Below are positions 24,261 through 31,570 of a stretch of DNA of 64,000 nucleotides, one piece after another. A program made the translations under genes and the position numbers. The notes under the pieces are model-generated. The model was not told the DNA's origin. It made no database searches and saw only the letters and a list, made by a program, of their open reading frames with translations. Source of the stretch: Sorangiineae bacterium MSr12523 (GTDB taxonomy: Bacteria > Myxococcota_A > Polyangia > Polyangiales > Polyangiaceae); assembly GCA_037157775.1 (NCBI GenBank), contig CP089982.1, forward strand, positions 13,337,788 through 13,401,787, written 5' to 3'. How positions within the stretch are numbered: position 1 is the first letter of the stretch; every line of letters starts with the position of its first letter.

Positions 24261-24284
24261 AGAAAGCTTTATGAAAAGCTTTCT
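24261..24284. promoter_or_regulatory. Strong palindromic operator upstream of amidohydrolase
   Basis: AGAAAGCTTT-ATGA-AAAGCTTTCT is a perfect 10+10 dyad, 30-53 bases before the amidohydrolase start. Each half contains the self-complementary AAAGCTTT, which fits two dimers or a single large dimer of a repressor. It is unusually A/T-rich for this genome. Confidence 0.65.
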
Positions 24285-24333
24285 AAGTCGTAGATCGCCC
24301 GAGCCTCTTCGTCAAGCTCTCCAAGCGAATTGG

Positions 24334-25233
24334 CTAACGGCGACAGACCTCCGCGAGCATGTCGCGGAGCCAGCGTTGTGCCGGGTGCGCATCGTTGCGC
24401 CTGTGCCACGCGAGCACGAAGGTCGTGATGGGCAACGCCAGCGGTGGTTCGAAGACATGGAGCGGAAAGGCCGCGGCGGCGTGTTCCACCACGCTCTTCA
24501 TGAGCGTTGCGACCAGATCGGAGGAGGCCACGATGCCCGGCGCAGCGAACATGTGCGGCAGCGAAAGACCCAATCGCCGCGATAGTCCGAGTTCCGCCAG
24601 CTTCTCATCGACGTGGCCACGCCGGTCTCCCTCGGGAGAGACCAAGAGGTGCGGGTACGCGAGAAAGCGCTTCAACGTCACTTTCTTGGCCAAAAGAGGA
24701 TGACCCTCGCGCACGACGCTCACGAAGCGCTCCTGAAAGAGCGGCTGGCTGATGACATTGGTCCCCCAACGGGCCGGAACGCCCACCGCTGCGTGCGCGG
24801 CGCCGCTTTCGAGGAGCTCCTCGGCCTGCTGCCGATCGGTGAAGCCGCGCACGTGCACCACCACCCCAGGCGCCTCCACCTCGATGCGTCGGACGAGACG
24901 GGGCAGGACCACGAATGCGGGATGGTCCGAGAGCGCGAGGGTGAACGTCGCCTTCGAGGCCGCGGGCTCGAAGGCCTGTGTGAAATCGAGCGTGCGTTGG
25001 ATCTGCGCAAGGGCATCGGACAGCGGGGTACTGAGATCCAGCGCCCGCGGCGTGGGCTGCAGCCCGGTCGGACTGCGCACGAAGAGCTCGTCGTGAAAGA
25101 GCGCGCGCAGGCGAGAGAGCGCCGCACTCATCGCGGGCTGCGTCCGACCGATCCGCGCGCCCGCCCGCGTGACGTTGCGTTCGGCCATGAGCGCGTCGAA
25201 GGCGACGAGCAAATTGAGATCGATGCCGTGCAT
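24334..25233 (-). CDS. LysR-family transcriptional regulator (NodD/LinR-like)
   Basis: 299 residues from the ATG at 25233; ATGs two and ten codons earlier (25239, 25263) are possible. The start MHGIDLNLLVAFDALMAERNVTRAG with GRTQPAMSAALSRLRALFHDELFVR is typical of the NodD/LinR-like branch. The effector domain follows (ATFTLALSDHPAFVVLPRLV). It is divergent from the SnoaL/quinone-reductase/DoxX operon, with a LysR-type box between, so that operon is the most likely target. The amidohydrolase gene, about 100 bases downstream in the same direction, may also belong to the regulon. Confidence 0.92.
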   Translation of the reverse strand: MHGIDLNLLVAFDALMAERNVTRAGARIGRTQPAMSAALSRLRALFHDELFVRSPTGLQPTPRALDLSTPLSDALAQIQRTLDFTQAFEPAASKATFTLALSDHPAFVVLPRLVRRIEVEAPGVVVHVRGFTDRQQAEELLESGAAHAAVGVPARWGTNVISQPLFQERFVSVVREGHPLLAKKVTLKRFLAYPHLLVSPEGDRRGHVDEKLAELGLSRRLGLSLPHMFAAPGIVASSDLVATLMKSVVEHAAAAFPLHVFEPPLALPITTFVLAWHRRNDAHPAQRWLRDMLAEVCRR

Positions 25234-25260
25234 ATCCATGTCGTGGATGCGCAAGCATAT

Positions 25261-25273
25261 CAATTATCGATTG
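25261..25273. promoter_or_regulatory. LysR box candidate in divergent promoter
   Basis: CAATTATCGATTG is a near-palindrome (CAAT/ATTG with a 5-base centre), an AT-rich island between the LysR start (25233) and the SnoaL-like gene (25345). Position and form suit a LysR recognition site. Confidence 0.45.
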
Positions 25274-25344
25274 GGAAGATGTCGGGGCCGTACCTAGCTT
25301 CCTTTCGTCGGCAGCCGTCGACCTCGAAAAACGGAGTCCCCATC

Positions 25345-25806
25345 ATGCGTGCGACGACCCCAAACGGGCTCGCGGCGGGCGATCTGCAGATCGTGCAGAC
25401 GTTCTACCGCGCGTTCAGCGACAAGAAACCCGAGCTTCTCGACGAGGCGGTGACGCCGGATTGGGAGGACATTCCTCTGGCACCCGGTCAGGGCCCGGGC
25501 CCCGATGGCCTCAAGCCGATTCTCCAGTCCATCGTGGCGGCCTTCCCGGACCTGCGCATCCACGTGGAGGACGTCATTGGTTCTCACGGTCGCATTGGCG
25601 TTCGCGCCAAAATCACGGGCACGCACCGCGGCGAGTTCTTCGGGATTGCCGCGACGAACCGGCCCATCTCGGTGGCCCTCCACGAATTCCACGAGATGGA
25701 CAACGGCCGCATCAAGCGCACATGGCACCTCGAGGATTGGTTCGGAATGCTTCTCCAAATCGGAGCGTGGCCTCCGGCTCGCTCCCTTCACCCGGAGAGT
25801 GCGTGA
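25345..25806 (+). CDS. SnoaL-like polyketide-cyclase / NTF2-fold protein
   Basis: 153 residues with a GGAG ribosome site. The start DLQIVQTFYRAFSDKKPELLDEAV, the middle GLKPILQSIVAAFPDLRIHVEDVIGSHGRIGVRAKITGTHRGEFFG and the end DNGRIKRTWHLEDWFGMLLQIG are characteristic of the SnoaL/ester-cyclase NTF2-like family. Such proteins catalyse small ring closures or hydrolyses or simply bind ligands; the specific reaction is not readable. Its stop overlaps the start of the next gene (TGATG), so the two are translationally coupled. Confidence 0.88.
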   Translation: MRATTPNGLAAGDLQIVQTFYRAFSDKKPELLDEAVTPDWEDIPLAPGQGPGPDGLKPILQSIVAAFPDLRIHVEDVIGSHGRIGVRAKITGTHRGEFFGIAATNRPISVALHEFHEMDNGRIKRTWHLEDWFGMLLQIGAWPPARSLHPESA

Positions 25807-26723
25807 TGAAGGCGCTTCGCCTGCACGGCTATCATGGCGAGCAACACATCTCCTTGGACGACGTTGCCGCACCGACTCCGGGGCCCGACGATGTCTTGGT
25901 GCGCGTGGCCGCTGCCGCGGTCAATCCGCTCGATGCAAAGCTCGCTCGGGGCTACTTCCGAGACGTCTTCCCGCTAAAGCTCCCTTACGTCGTGGGAACC
26001 GATCTCGCGGGCACGGTCGAATCGGTGGGGGCCCGCGTGACCGCGTTTCGCCCGGGCGATCGCGTCATGGCCCGAATCGAAGCGACGATGGGAGGAGCCT
26101 TCGCGGAGTGTGCCGTCGTACCTTCGTGGCTCGTCGTCCCCGTGCCGACGCAGTTTGGCTTCGAGGAGGCCGCCGCCTTCGGCACCATCGGAGGCACGGC
26201 GTGGCAAGGGCTGTTCGAGGTCGCCCAGATCAACGCATCGACGCGCCTGCTCGTGACGGGCGGCGCCGGCGGCGTCGGAGGAATGGCCGTGCGGCTCGCC
26301 GCCTCCATCGGTGCGCGGGTTTTTGCGACGGCGCACGCCCGCGGCCTCGAGTTCGCAAAACGACTCGGCGCCGAGCGCGTATTCGATGCCGAGGGCAAGC
26401 TCGATCTCGACGACGTCGACGTCGTCTTCGACACGGCGGGCGGTGAAGGGCAGCATCGGCTGTTCGACGTCATCCGCGACGCGGGAATGCTCGCATCCAT
26501 CGTGCAACCGCCGGACGGAGATATGGGGCGCACCCGTGGCATCGACGCGCGCTTCGTTTTCCACGAATCGAATGGTTCGCGCTTCGCCGTGGCCACGAAT
26601 TACTGCGCGGCGCACCAGATCAAGCCGTCGATCGACTGCGTGATGCCGCTCGAGGCCGGCCCGGAGGCCATCGCGCGGGTGGCCTCGGGAAAGGCTCGCG
26701 GAAAGGTGGTGTTGCAGCCATGA
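25806..26723 (+). CDS. Quinone reductase / zinc-independent MDR-family oxidoreductase
   Basis: 305 residues. GroES-like N-terminal domain (VLVRVAAAAVNPLDAKLARGYF) and a Rossmann domain with LLVTGGAGGVGGMAVRLAASIGARVFAT. The cysteines of zinc-type alcohol dehydrogenases are missing, which places it in the NADPH:quinone oxidoreductase branch. It should reduce quinones or alpha,beta-unsaturated carbonyls with NADPH. First four bases are shared with the preceding stop region and its own stop overlaps the DoxX start. Confidence 0.9.
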   Translation: MKALRLHGYHGEQHISLDDVAAPTPGPDDVLVRVAAAAVNPLDAKLARGYFRDVFPLKLPYVVGTDLAGTVESVGARVTAFRPGDRVMARIEATMGGAFAECAVVPSWLVVPVPTQFGFEEAAAFGTIGGTAWQGLFEVAQINASTRLLVTGGAGGVGGMAVRLAASIGARVFATAHARGLEFAKRLGAERVFDAEGKLDLDDVDVVFDTAGGEGQHRLFDVIRDAGMLASIVQPPDGDMGRTRGIDARFVFHESNGSRFAVATNYCAAHQIKPSIDCVMPLEAGPEAIARVASGKARGKVVLQP

Positions 26724-27175
26724 ACCTGAACGCACTGCGCGCAAACCCCGCCGTGGCCCTTCTCGTACTTCGCGTGGGCCTGGGCATGAGCCTGTTCTTG
26801 CGGCACGGCGTGGAGAAGCTCACGGGCTTCTCCGAAATGGCCGCGCGCTTTCCCGATCCATTCCACATGGGTCGCGTGCCGAGCCTCGTCATCGCACTCT
26901 TGTCGGATGGCATTGCCTCGCTGCTCATCGCGGCGGGGGCGGGAACGCGGCTGGCCGCTGCCTATGTGGCAGGCAACGTCGCGGTGGCGTGGCTCTTCGT
27001 GCACCACCTGGAGTTCTTTGGTCCTCAGGCCGAGCACGGAGAGCTCTGCGCCCTCTACGTCTGCGGTGCCTTGACGCTCGCCCTCTCGGGCGCGGGCCCC
27101 TACAGCATCGATGCGATGATGCGCCGTCGGAGCGATGCAACCGTAGGGTCGGCTGCCAACGCGGCCCGACTCTAG
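26720..27175 (+). CDS. DoxX-family membrane protein
   Basis: 151 residues, four predicted transmembrane segments (for example VALLVLRVGLGMSLFLRHG, LVIALLSDGIASLLIAAGAG, AYVAGNVAVAWLFVHHLEFF). LRVGLGMSLFLRHGVEKL is the usual DoxX opening. DoxX proteins are associated with redox stress and thiol/quinone metabolism. Coupled (ATGA) to the quinone-reductase gene, so the operon probably deals with a reactive compound sensed by the divergent LysR. Confidence 0.88.
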   Translation: MNLNALRANPAVALLVLRVGLGMSLFLRHGVEKLTGFSEMAARFPDPFHMGRVPSLVIALLSDGIASLLIAAGAGTRLAAAYVAGNVAVAWLFVHHLEFFGPQAEHGELCALYVCGALTLALSGAGPYSIDAMMRRRSDATVGSAANAARL

Positions 27176-27196
27176 GATGCACCTTCAGATGGTGCC

Positions 27197-27286
27197 TGGC
27201 GGAGAGAAGGGGATTCGAACCCCTGGTACCCTTGCGGGCACACCTGATTTCGAATCAGGCACCTTCGGCCTCTCGGTCATCTCTCC
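27197..27286 (-). tRNA. tRNA-Ser (CGA)
   Basis: On the minus strand the sequence forms a complete long-variable-arm tRNA: acceptor GGAGAGA/TCTCTCC, D-arm with GACCGAGAGGCC, anticodon stem CCTGA/TCAGG around loop TTCGAAA (anticodon CGA), variable arm TGTGCCCGCAAGGGTACC, T-arm GGGGTTCGAATCCCC. A GCCA end is encoded (27197-27200). This decodes UCG serine codons. The gene is in the same direction as, and 41 bases downstream of, the bestrophin-like gene. Confidence 0.97.
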
Positions 27287-27327
27287 GCCGGCCACCTTCG
27301 TCGATTCACCGATGCATTGTCAAGGCT

Positions 27328-28212
27328 CTACAGCGCCCGTGTGTGCAAGATGTCCTCGGCGCTGCTGGCAATGGTCTCGGCGAGGCGGTCGATAGGCAGA
27401 TCGTTGGGATCTTCCCCGAAGGGATCCTCGATTTCTACGCCGATTTCGTCGATGCCAATGAGGGCGAAGGCCAGAATGGCGCTGGCCATGGGTGTGTACC
27501 ACCTCGTCGCGTCCGCCATGGCAAAAGGAACCGTGAGGGTGAAGAGCAACACCGCCAGCTTAATGTGCTGGGCGTACGCGAAGGGGATGGGGGTACGGAC
27601 GATGCGCTCGCAGCCGCCGAGGGCATCGAGGAGCGCCGTGATGTTCGGGTCGAGCAGCAGCACATGGTGTGGTGCGAGCACCCCGCGGCGGGCGAGGTCC
27701 TCGATGCGCTTCGACAGAAACGAGGCCACGACCGGCGCGCGCGCCTTCTTCGGTTCCAAGATGGCCCGTTCCTCGGGCGTGAGCCGTTCGCCCAGCGCGC
27801 TCAAATCGCGCTGGGAGCGGAGGCTTTGCACCGCGAGTGCGAAGAACGCGCTCAGGTAACGTTGGACATCCTCGACCGCGCGCTGCACCTCGGGCTCCTG
27901 GCGGGTGCCGACGAAAGCCGCCACCTGCCGCGCCATGTCGCGCGAGCGATTGACCATGGTGCCGAGGAGCTTTCGCCCTTCCCAGTAACGGTCGTACGAG
28001 GCATTGGTCCGAAAGACGAGGAGCAAGCCAAGCGCGACGCCGATCAGGGTATGGGCAATGGCCGGGATCTTGAACCCGACGCTGGCATTGAGCCCCGCGG
28101 CCAGAAAGCCCACCACGCCCACGATGAGCACACGGCCGAGAAGCCGCGGGCCAATCGTCCCGCGAAAGCGGAAGGCCACCGCGAGCCAGTTTTTCGCCTC
28201 GTAATCAATCAC
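27328..28212 (-). CDS. Bestrophin-like (UPF0187) membrane channel protein
   Basis: 294 residues. The opening MIDYEAKNWLAVAFRFRGTI, the helix VVGFLAAGLNASVGFKIPAIAHTLIGVALGLLLVFRTNASYDRYWEGRKLLG (VFRTNxxYDRYWEGR) and C-terminal GIDEIGVEIEDPFGEDPNDLP are the signatures of bacterial bestrophin homologues, which form pentameric channels for small ions. About four hydrophobic helices are present. There is no direct link to the adjacent NRPS genes, which are divergent. Confidence 0.93.
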   Translation of the reverse strand: MIDYEAKNWLAVAFRFRGTIGPRLLGRVLIVGVVGFLAAGLNASVGFKIPAIAHTLIGVALGLLLVFRTNASYDRYWEGRKLLGTMVNRSRDMARQVAAFVGTRQEPEVQRAVEDVQRYLSAFFALAVQSLRSQRDLSALGERLTPEERAILEPKKARAPVVASFLSKRIEDLARRGVLAPHHVLLLDPNITALLDALGGCERIVRTPIPFAYAQHIKLAVLLFTLTVPFAMADATRWYTPMASAILAFALIGIDEIGVEIEDPFGEDPNDLPIDRLAETIASSAEDILHTRAL

Positions 28213-28384
28213 GGCTCGAGCGTTGCGTTGAAGGCCGCATCCCTGTCAAGCGGACAAAGCGAGCTCATCTTCATGCCGTGCTGAAAGGTGCGTTGGCTGG
28301 GACGGATCACTGGACGTGCGGATGTTCGCCCTCGCCATCTCGTATTCGTAAATGCCATTCGCCGTTCTCAATTGTCACATATTC

Positions 28385-28416
28385 GATTTGAGATGACGTC
28401 ATTCGGACAGCAAATC
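28385..28416. promoter_or_regulatory. Nested palindromes upstream of NRPS operon
   Basis: ATGACGTCAT (28393-28402) is a perfect 10-base palindrome inside a wider dyad GATTTG (28385-28390) / CAAATC (28411-28416). It lies 86-117 bases before the first NRPS gene in an otherwise featureless, A/T-richer 290-base divergent region (28213-28501) shared with the bestrophin-like gene. Possible binding site for the operon's unseen regulator. There is no clear ribosome site before the NRPS ATG. Confidence 0.45.
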
Positions 28417-28501
28417 TCCGGATTGGAGAACTGGCGCGACACACTGGGCCTTTCCAATACCAGGCTTGCAGGACATTCCGCCCCGCCCTATTTCGTTTTG
28501 A

Positions 28502-31500
28502 ATGGCTGCGTCTGACGCAGAATCGCTCTATCAGCTTTTCCAAGCATGTGTGCGACGGTATCCGCAACGCATCGCCGTGCGCTTCGGGGCCCAGGCGCTG
28601 ACCTATTCGGAATTGCACGAGCGGGCCGAGTTCCATGCGGCGAGGCTGCTGGATCTCGGTGTGACGCCGGGCATGCCCGTTGCGATGCTGACGGAGCGTT
28701 CCCTGGAGATGATCGTGGGCATTTGGGCCATTTTGCGGATTGGAGCCGCTTACGTGCCCATCGATCCCGAGTATCCGCAGGAACGGATTCAATCGATTCT
28801 GCGCGACAGTGGGGCGCTCGTTCACCTGACGGTGCCGTTTCTCGCGCAGGACGCGCCACCGGGCCGGGCAGTCCTTCCACCCGCGGGGCCTGCCGCGGGG
28901 CCGGCGTACATCATCTACACGTCGGGCTCGACGGGTGCGCCAAAGGGGGTTGCGGTGACGCATCACAATGTGATCCGAACCGTGGCTCGACCCAATTACA
29001 TCGATATCGATGCAAAGGACTGCCTTTTGCAATTGTTGAACTACGCCTTCGATGGGTCGGTGTTCAACATTTTCGGCGCACTGCTCAACGGCGCCACGTT
29101 GGTGTTGGCCCAACGGGACGATGTTGCCGATCCCGAGAGGCTGGCCGCGGTGATCCGCGATTCCGGCATCAGCGTGTTGGTCCTTACGACGGCGTTGTTC
29201 AATGTGTGCATCGACTACGATCCCTCGATTTTCGATTCGGTGCGAAAAGTGCTGTTCGGCGGTGAGCAGGCTTCTGTCCCACATGTGAAAAGGGCATTCG
29301 AGCATCTCGGGCCGGGAAAACTGGTGCACGTATACGGCCCGACCGAAACCACGGTGATCTGCAGCGCCCACACGATCGAGCGCGTTGGGGAGACGGTTCC
29401 CATTGGAAAAGCCGTGGCCAATACGCGCCTCTACGTTCTCGATGCAAATCGAGAGCCGAGTCCGATCGGCGAGCCCGGTGAGCTGTACATCGCAGGGGAG
29501 GGGGTGAGCCAAGGCTATTGGAGGGATGCGGAGCTAACGCGTCAGCGGTTCGTGCCGGATCCGTTCGTCGCCCGAGGCGAGGCCAACACGCTGCCGCTGA
29601 TGTACAAGAGTGGCGATCTGGTGAAGTGGCAAGAGGACGGGGAGCTCGTTTTCATCGGGCGGGTCGACCAGCAGGTGAAGGTGCGAGGATTCCGAATCGA
29701 GCTCGGAGAGATCGAAACGCGCTTAATGGAGCATCCGCAGGTGAAGCAATGCGTCGTGGTGCTGAAGGCGCAAAAGCTCATTGCATTCGTTACGACGGCG
29801 GAGGTCGTGGACGGCGATGCCTTGAAGGCGCACCTTCGTACGACCTTGCCTTATTACATGATTCCCGAGCGGTTCGTGCACCTGCCGCGCTTGCCCCTCA
29901 CCGCGAATGGAAAGGTCGATCGACAAAAGTTGGCGAGCGATGCCGGCGAAGGGGCGCACCCCGGTCCGCGCGTGCCGGCGCGTACGGCGCGCGAGGAGAC
30001 CTTGCATCGGATTTTCGCCGAGGTGCTCGGCGTACCCGAAGTGGGCGCGGACGAGGGCTTTTCCGACATTGGGGGCAATTCGCTCAACGCGATCACGTTG
30101 GCAGCGCGGTTGAAGCGCGCGGGATTCTCCGTGACGACGCGGGACATTCTGCATTGTCAAACCATCGAGCGCCTGTTGGCGGAGGTGTTGCCCCTGCCAG
30201 CACGGGAGCCCGCCGCTTCGCAGGATACTGGCACGGGGCTGCGACCGTTGGAGCAACTCGACGTCGAGGCCGTGCGGCGCCTTTTGGATCCGTCGCTCGC
30301 GCACAATGACCAAATCCTCACCAGCACGGTCGTGGCGAAAGAGTATCCGCTCTGCGCAATGCAACAATTGCAAATTGGCTTCGAGACGCCCGCCTGTTTT
30401 GCCATGCATCCGCTGAAAGGCGCGGTGGAACTACCTGCCCTGCAGAGAGCCTATGCCGCTTTGATCGCGCAGCACGGATTGCTGCGAAGCGCGGCCGTCG
30501 AATCGGGCGAGCGGCACGTTTGGCGCGAATACGAACACCGCGCGGAGGAGTTGCCGTCGATTCCGGTGATCGACCTCGCGGAGTACGCGGGCTCCACGTC
30601 CGCCGTGCAGGCGCGGGTCGAGCAGGTCGCTACGCGCGTGTACAAGGGGGCGCAGATACTCCACCAGCTCGTGTTGGTGCGGCGAAACGGCAACGAGCAC
30701 TTCCTGGCGTGGATCGTAAGCCACGTGATCCTCGACAAGGTCACGCAAGAGATTCTCACGCGTCACCTGATGCGACACTACGAGGATGCGCTTCAAGGAC
30801 GACCCCCGCGCACCGAGGCTTCCCCGTCGTTCGAAGATTACACGCGCCAATTGGCCCGCGGTCCGCAGGGCATTGGCATGCAGCACATCGTGCAGTCGTT
30901 CCGTCTTCGCAAGTTTTACGAAGCCAAACAAACCGCCAAGCGCTTGGTCACGGCGACGGCGTCGCACTCGGCGACCAATTTCAATATCGTGCTACCCCTG
31001 CGGAGCGCATGGCAAGTGGAGAATACCCTGGAGGTGGCACTCACTGTTCATGCCAAGGGCCTCCAACGCTACCTGCAGATGGATTCATTGCCCCTGCTGT
31101 TCGTGACGGAGGGGCGGCAGTACGAAGGCCGGCGATATTACGATACCGTGGGTGAATTCACGGATGCCGTACCCCTGCTCGTGGATGCGCGCTTCTCGTC
31201 CCAGGAGATCACCGGGTCCGTCGTGGAGCGGATGGACCTGCTGAAAAAGCACAATTTGAACTTCCTGCACCTGCTGTTGGATCCCGCCGCGCGGGCGCTG
31301 TGGCCCGAGGTGGCCCGGCTGATGGACGCGGGAGAAGGGTTCGAGGACTTCGATATCTTGATGTTCAATTTCCTGGGCAACGTGGACGACACCCCCGTCG
31401 AGGAGACGTGTCGGGTGGAGCCGCACCCATTGCCGATTCAAACCCTGCTCAATGGCATTACCACCGTATGTTCCGATACGCTGGTTTGCTCATTTCGCAC

Positions 31501-31567
31501 GAGCTGCGCGGTGGACGTCGCTCGAATTCGAGCATGCTTCGAACATGCCGCGTCGGAGTTGCCCTAA
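28502..31567 (+). CDS. NRPS, initiation module A-T-E(like)
   Basis: 1021 residues: adenylation domain about 8-490, carrier domain about 495-570 and a condensation/epimerase-superfamily domain about 610-1015. No N-terminal condensation domain, so it should load the first amino acid. Adenylation motifs are intact: YTSGSTGAPKG (about 139), FDGSVFNIFGAL, VYGPTETTVIC, GELYIAGEG, YKSGDLVKW, VKVRGFRIELGEIE, NGKVDR. By-eye specificity residues D-G-F-V-L-G-V-V-I-K resemble isoleucine-type codes. The carrier serine sits in GGNSLNA. The last domain has E-type features (EGRQYEGRR, TVGEFTDAVPLLVD, FNFLGNVDD), but the HHxxxDG motif reads SHVILDK, so epimerase activity is uncertain. The next NRPS starts 3 bases after the stop. 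Confidence 0.95.
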   Translation: MAASDAESLYQLFQACVRRYPQRIAVRFGAQALTYSELHERAEFHAARLLDLGVTPGMPVAMLTERSLEMIVGIWAILRIGAAYVPIDPEYPQERIQSILRDSGALVHLTVPFLAQDAPPGRAVLPPAGPAAGPAYIIYTSGSTGAPKGVAVTHHNVIRTVARPNYIDIDAKDCLLQLLNYAFDGSVFNIFGALLNGATLVLAQRDDVADPERLAAVIRDSGISVLVLTTALFNVCIDYDPSIFDSVRKVLFGGEQASVPHVKRAFEHLGPGKLVHVYGPTETTVICSAHTIERVGETVPIGKAVANTRLYVLDANREPSPIGEPGELYIAGEGVSQGYWRDAELTRQRFVPDPFVARGEANTLPLMYKSGDLVKWQEDGELVFIGRVDQQVKVRGFRIELGEIETRLMEHPQVKQCVVVLKAQKLIAFVTTAEVVDGDALKAHLRTTLPYYMIPERFVHLPRLPLTANGKVDRQKLASDAGEGAHPGPRVPARTAREETLHRIFAEVLGVPEVGADEGFSDIGGNSLNAITLAARLKRAGFSVTTRDILHCQTIERLLAEVLPLPAREPAASQDTGTGLRPLEQLDVEAVRRLLDPSLAHNDQILTSTVVAKEYPLCAMQQLQIGFETPACFAMHPLKGAVELPALQRAYAALIAQHGLLRSAAVESGERHVWREYEHRAEELPSIPVIDLAEYAGSTSAVQARVEQVATRVYKGAQILHQLVLVRRNGNEHFLAWIVSHVILDKVTQEILTRHLMRHYEDALQGRPPRTEASPSFEDYTRQLARGPQGIGMQHIVQSFRLRKFYEAKQTAKRLVTATASHSATNFNIVLPLRSAWQVENTLEVALTVHAKGLQRYLQMDSLPLLFVTEGRQYEGRRYYDTVGEFTDAVPLLVDARFSSQEITGSVVERMDLLKKHNLNFLHLLLDPAARALWPEVARLMDAGEGFEDFDILMFNFLGNVDDTPVEETCRVEPHPLPIQTLLNGITTVCSDTLVCSFRTSCAVDVARIRACFEHAASELP

Positions 31568-31570
31568 CCA

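Noticed and set aside
28307-29512. Minus-strand frame (401 codons) opposite the first NRPS gene
   Set aside because: Pure antisense shadow of an intact adenylation domain.
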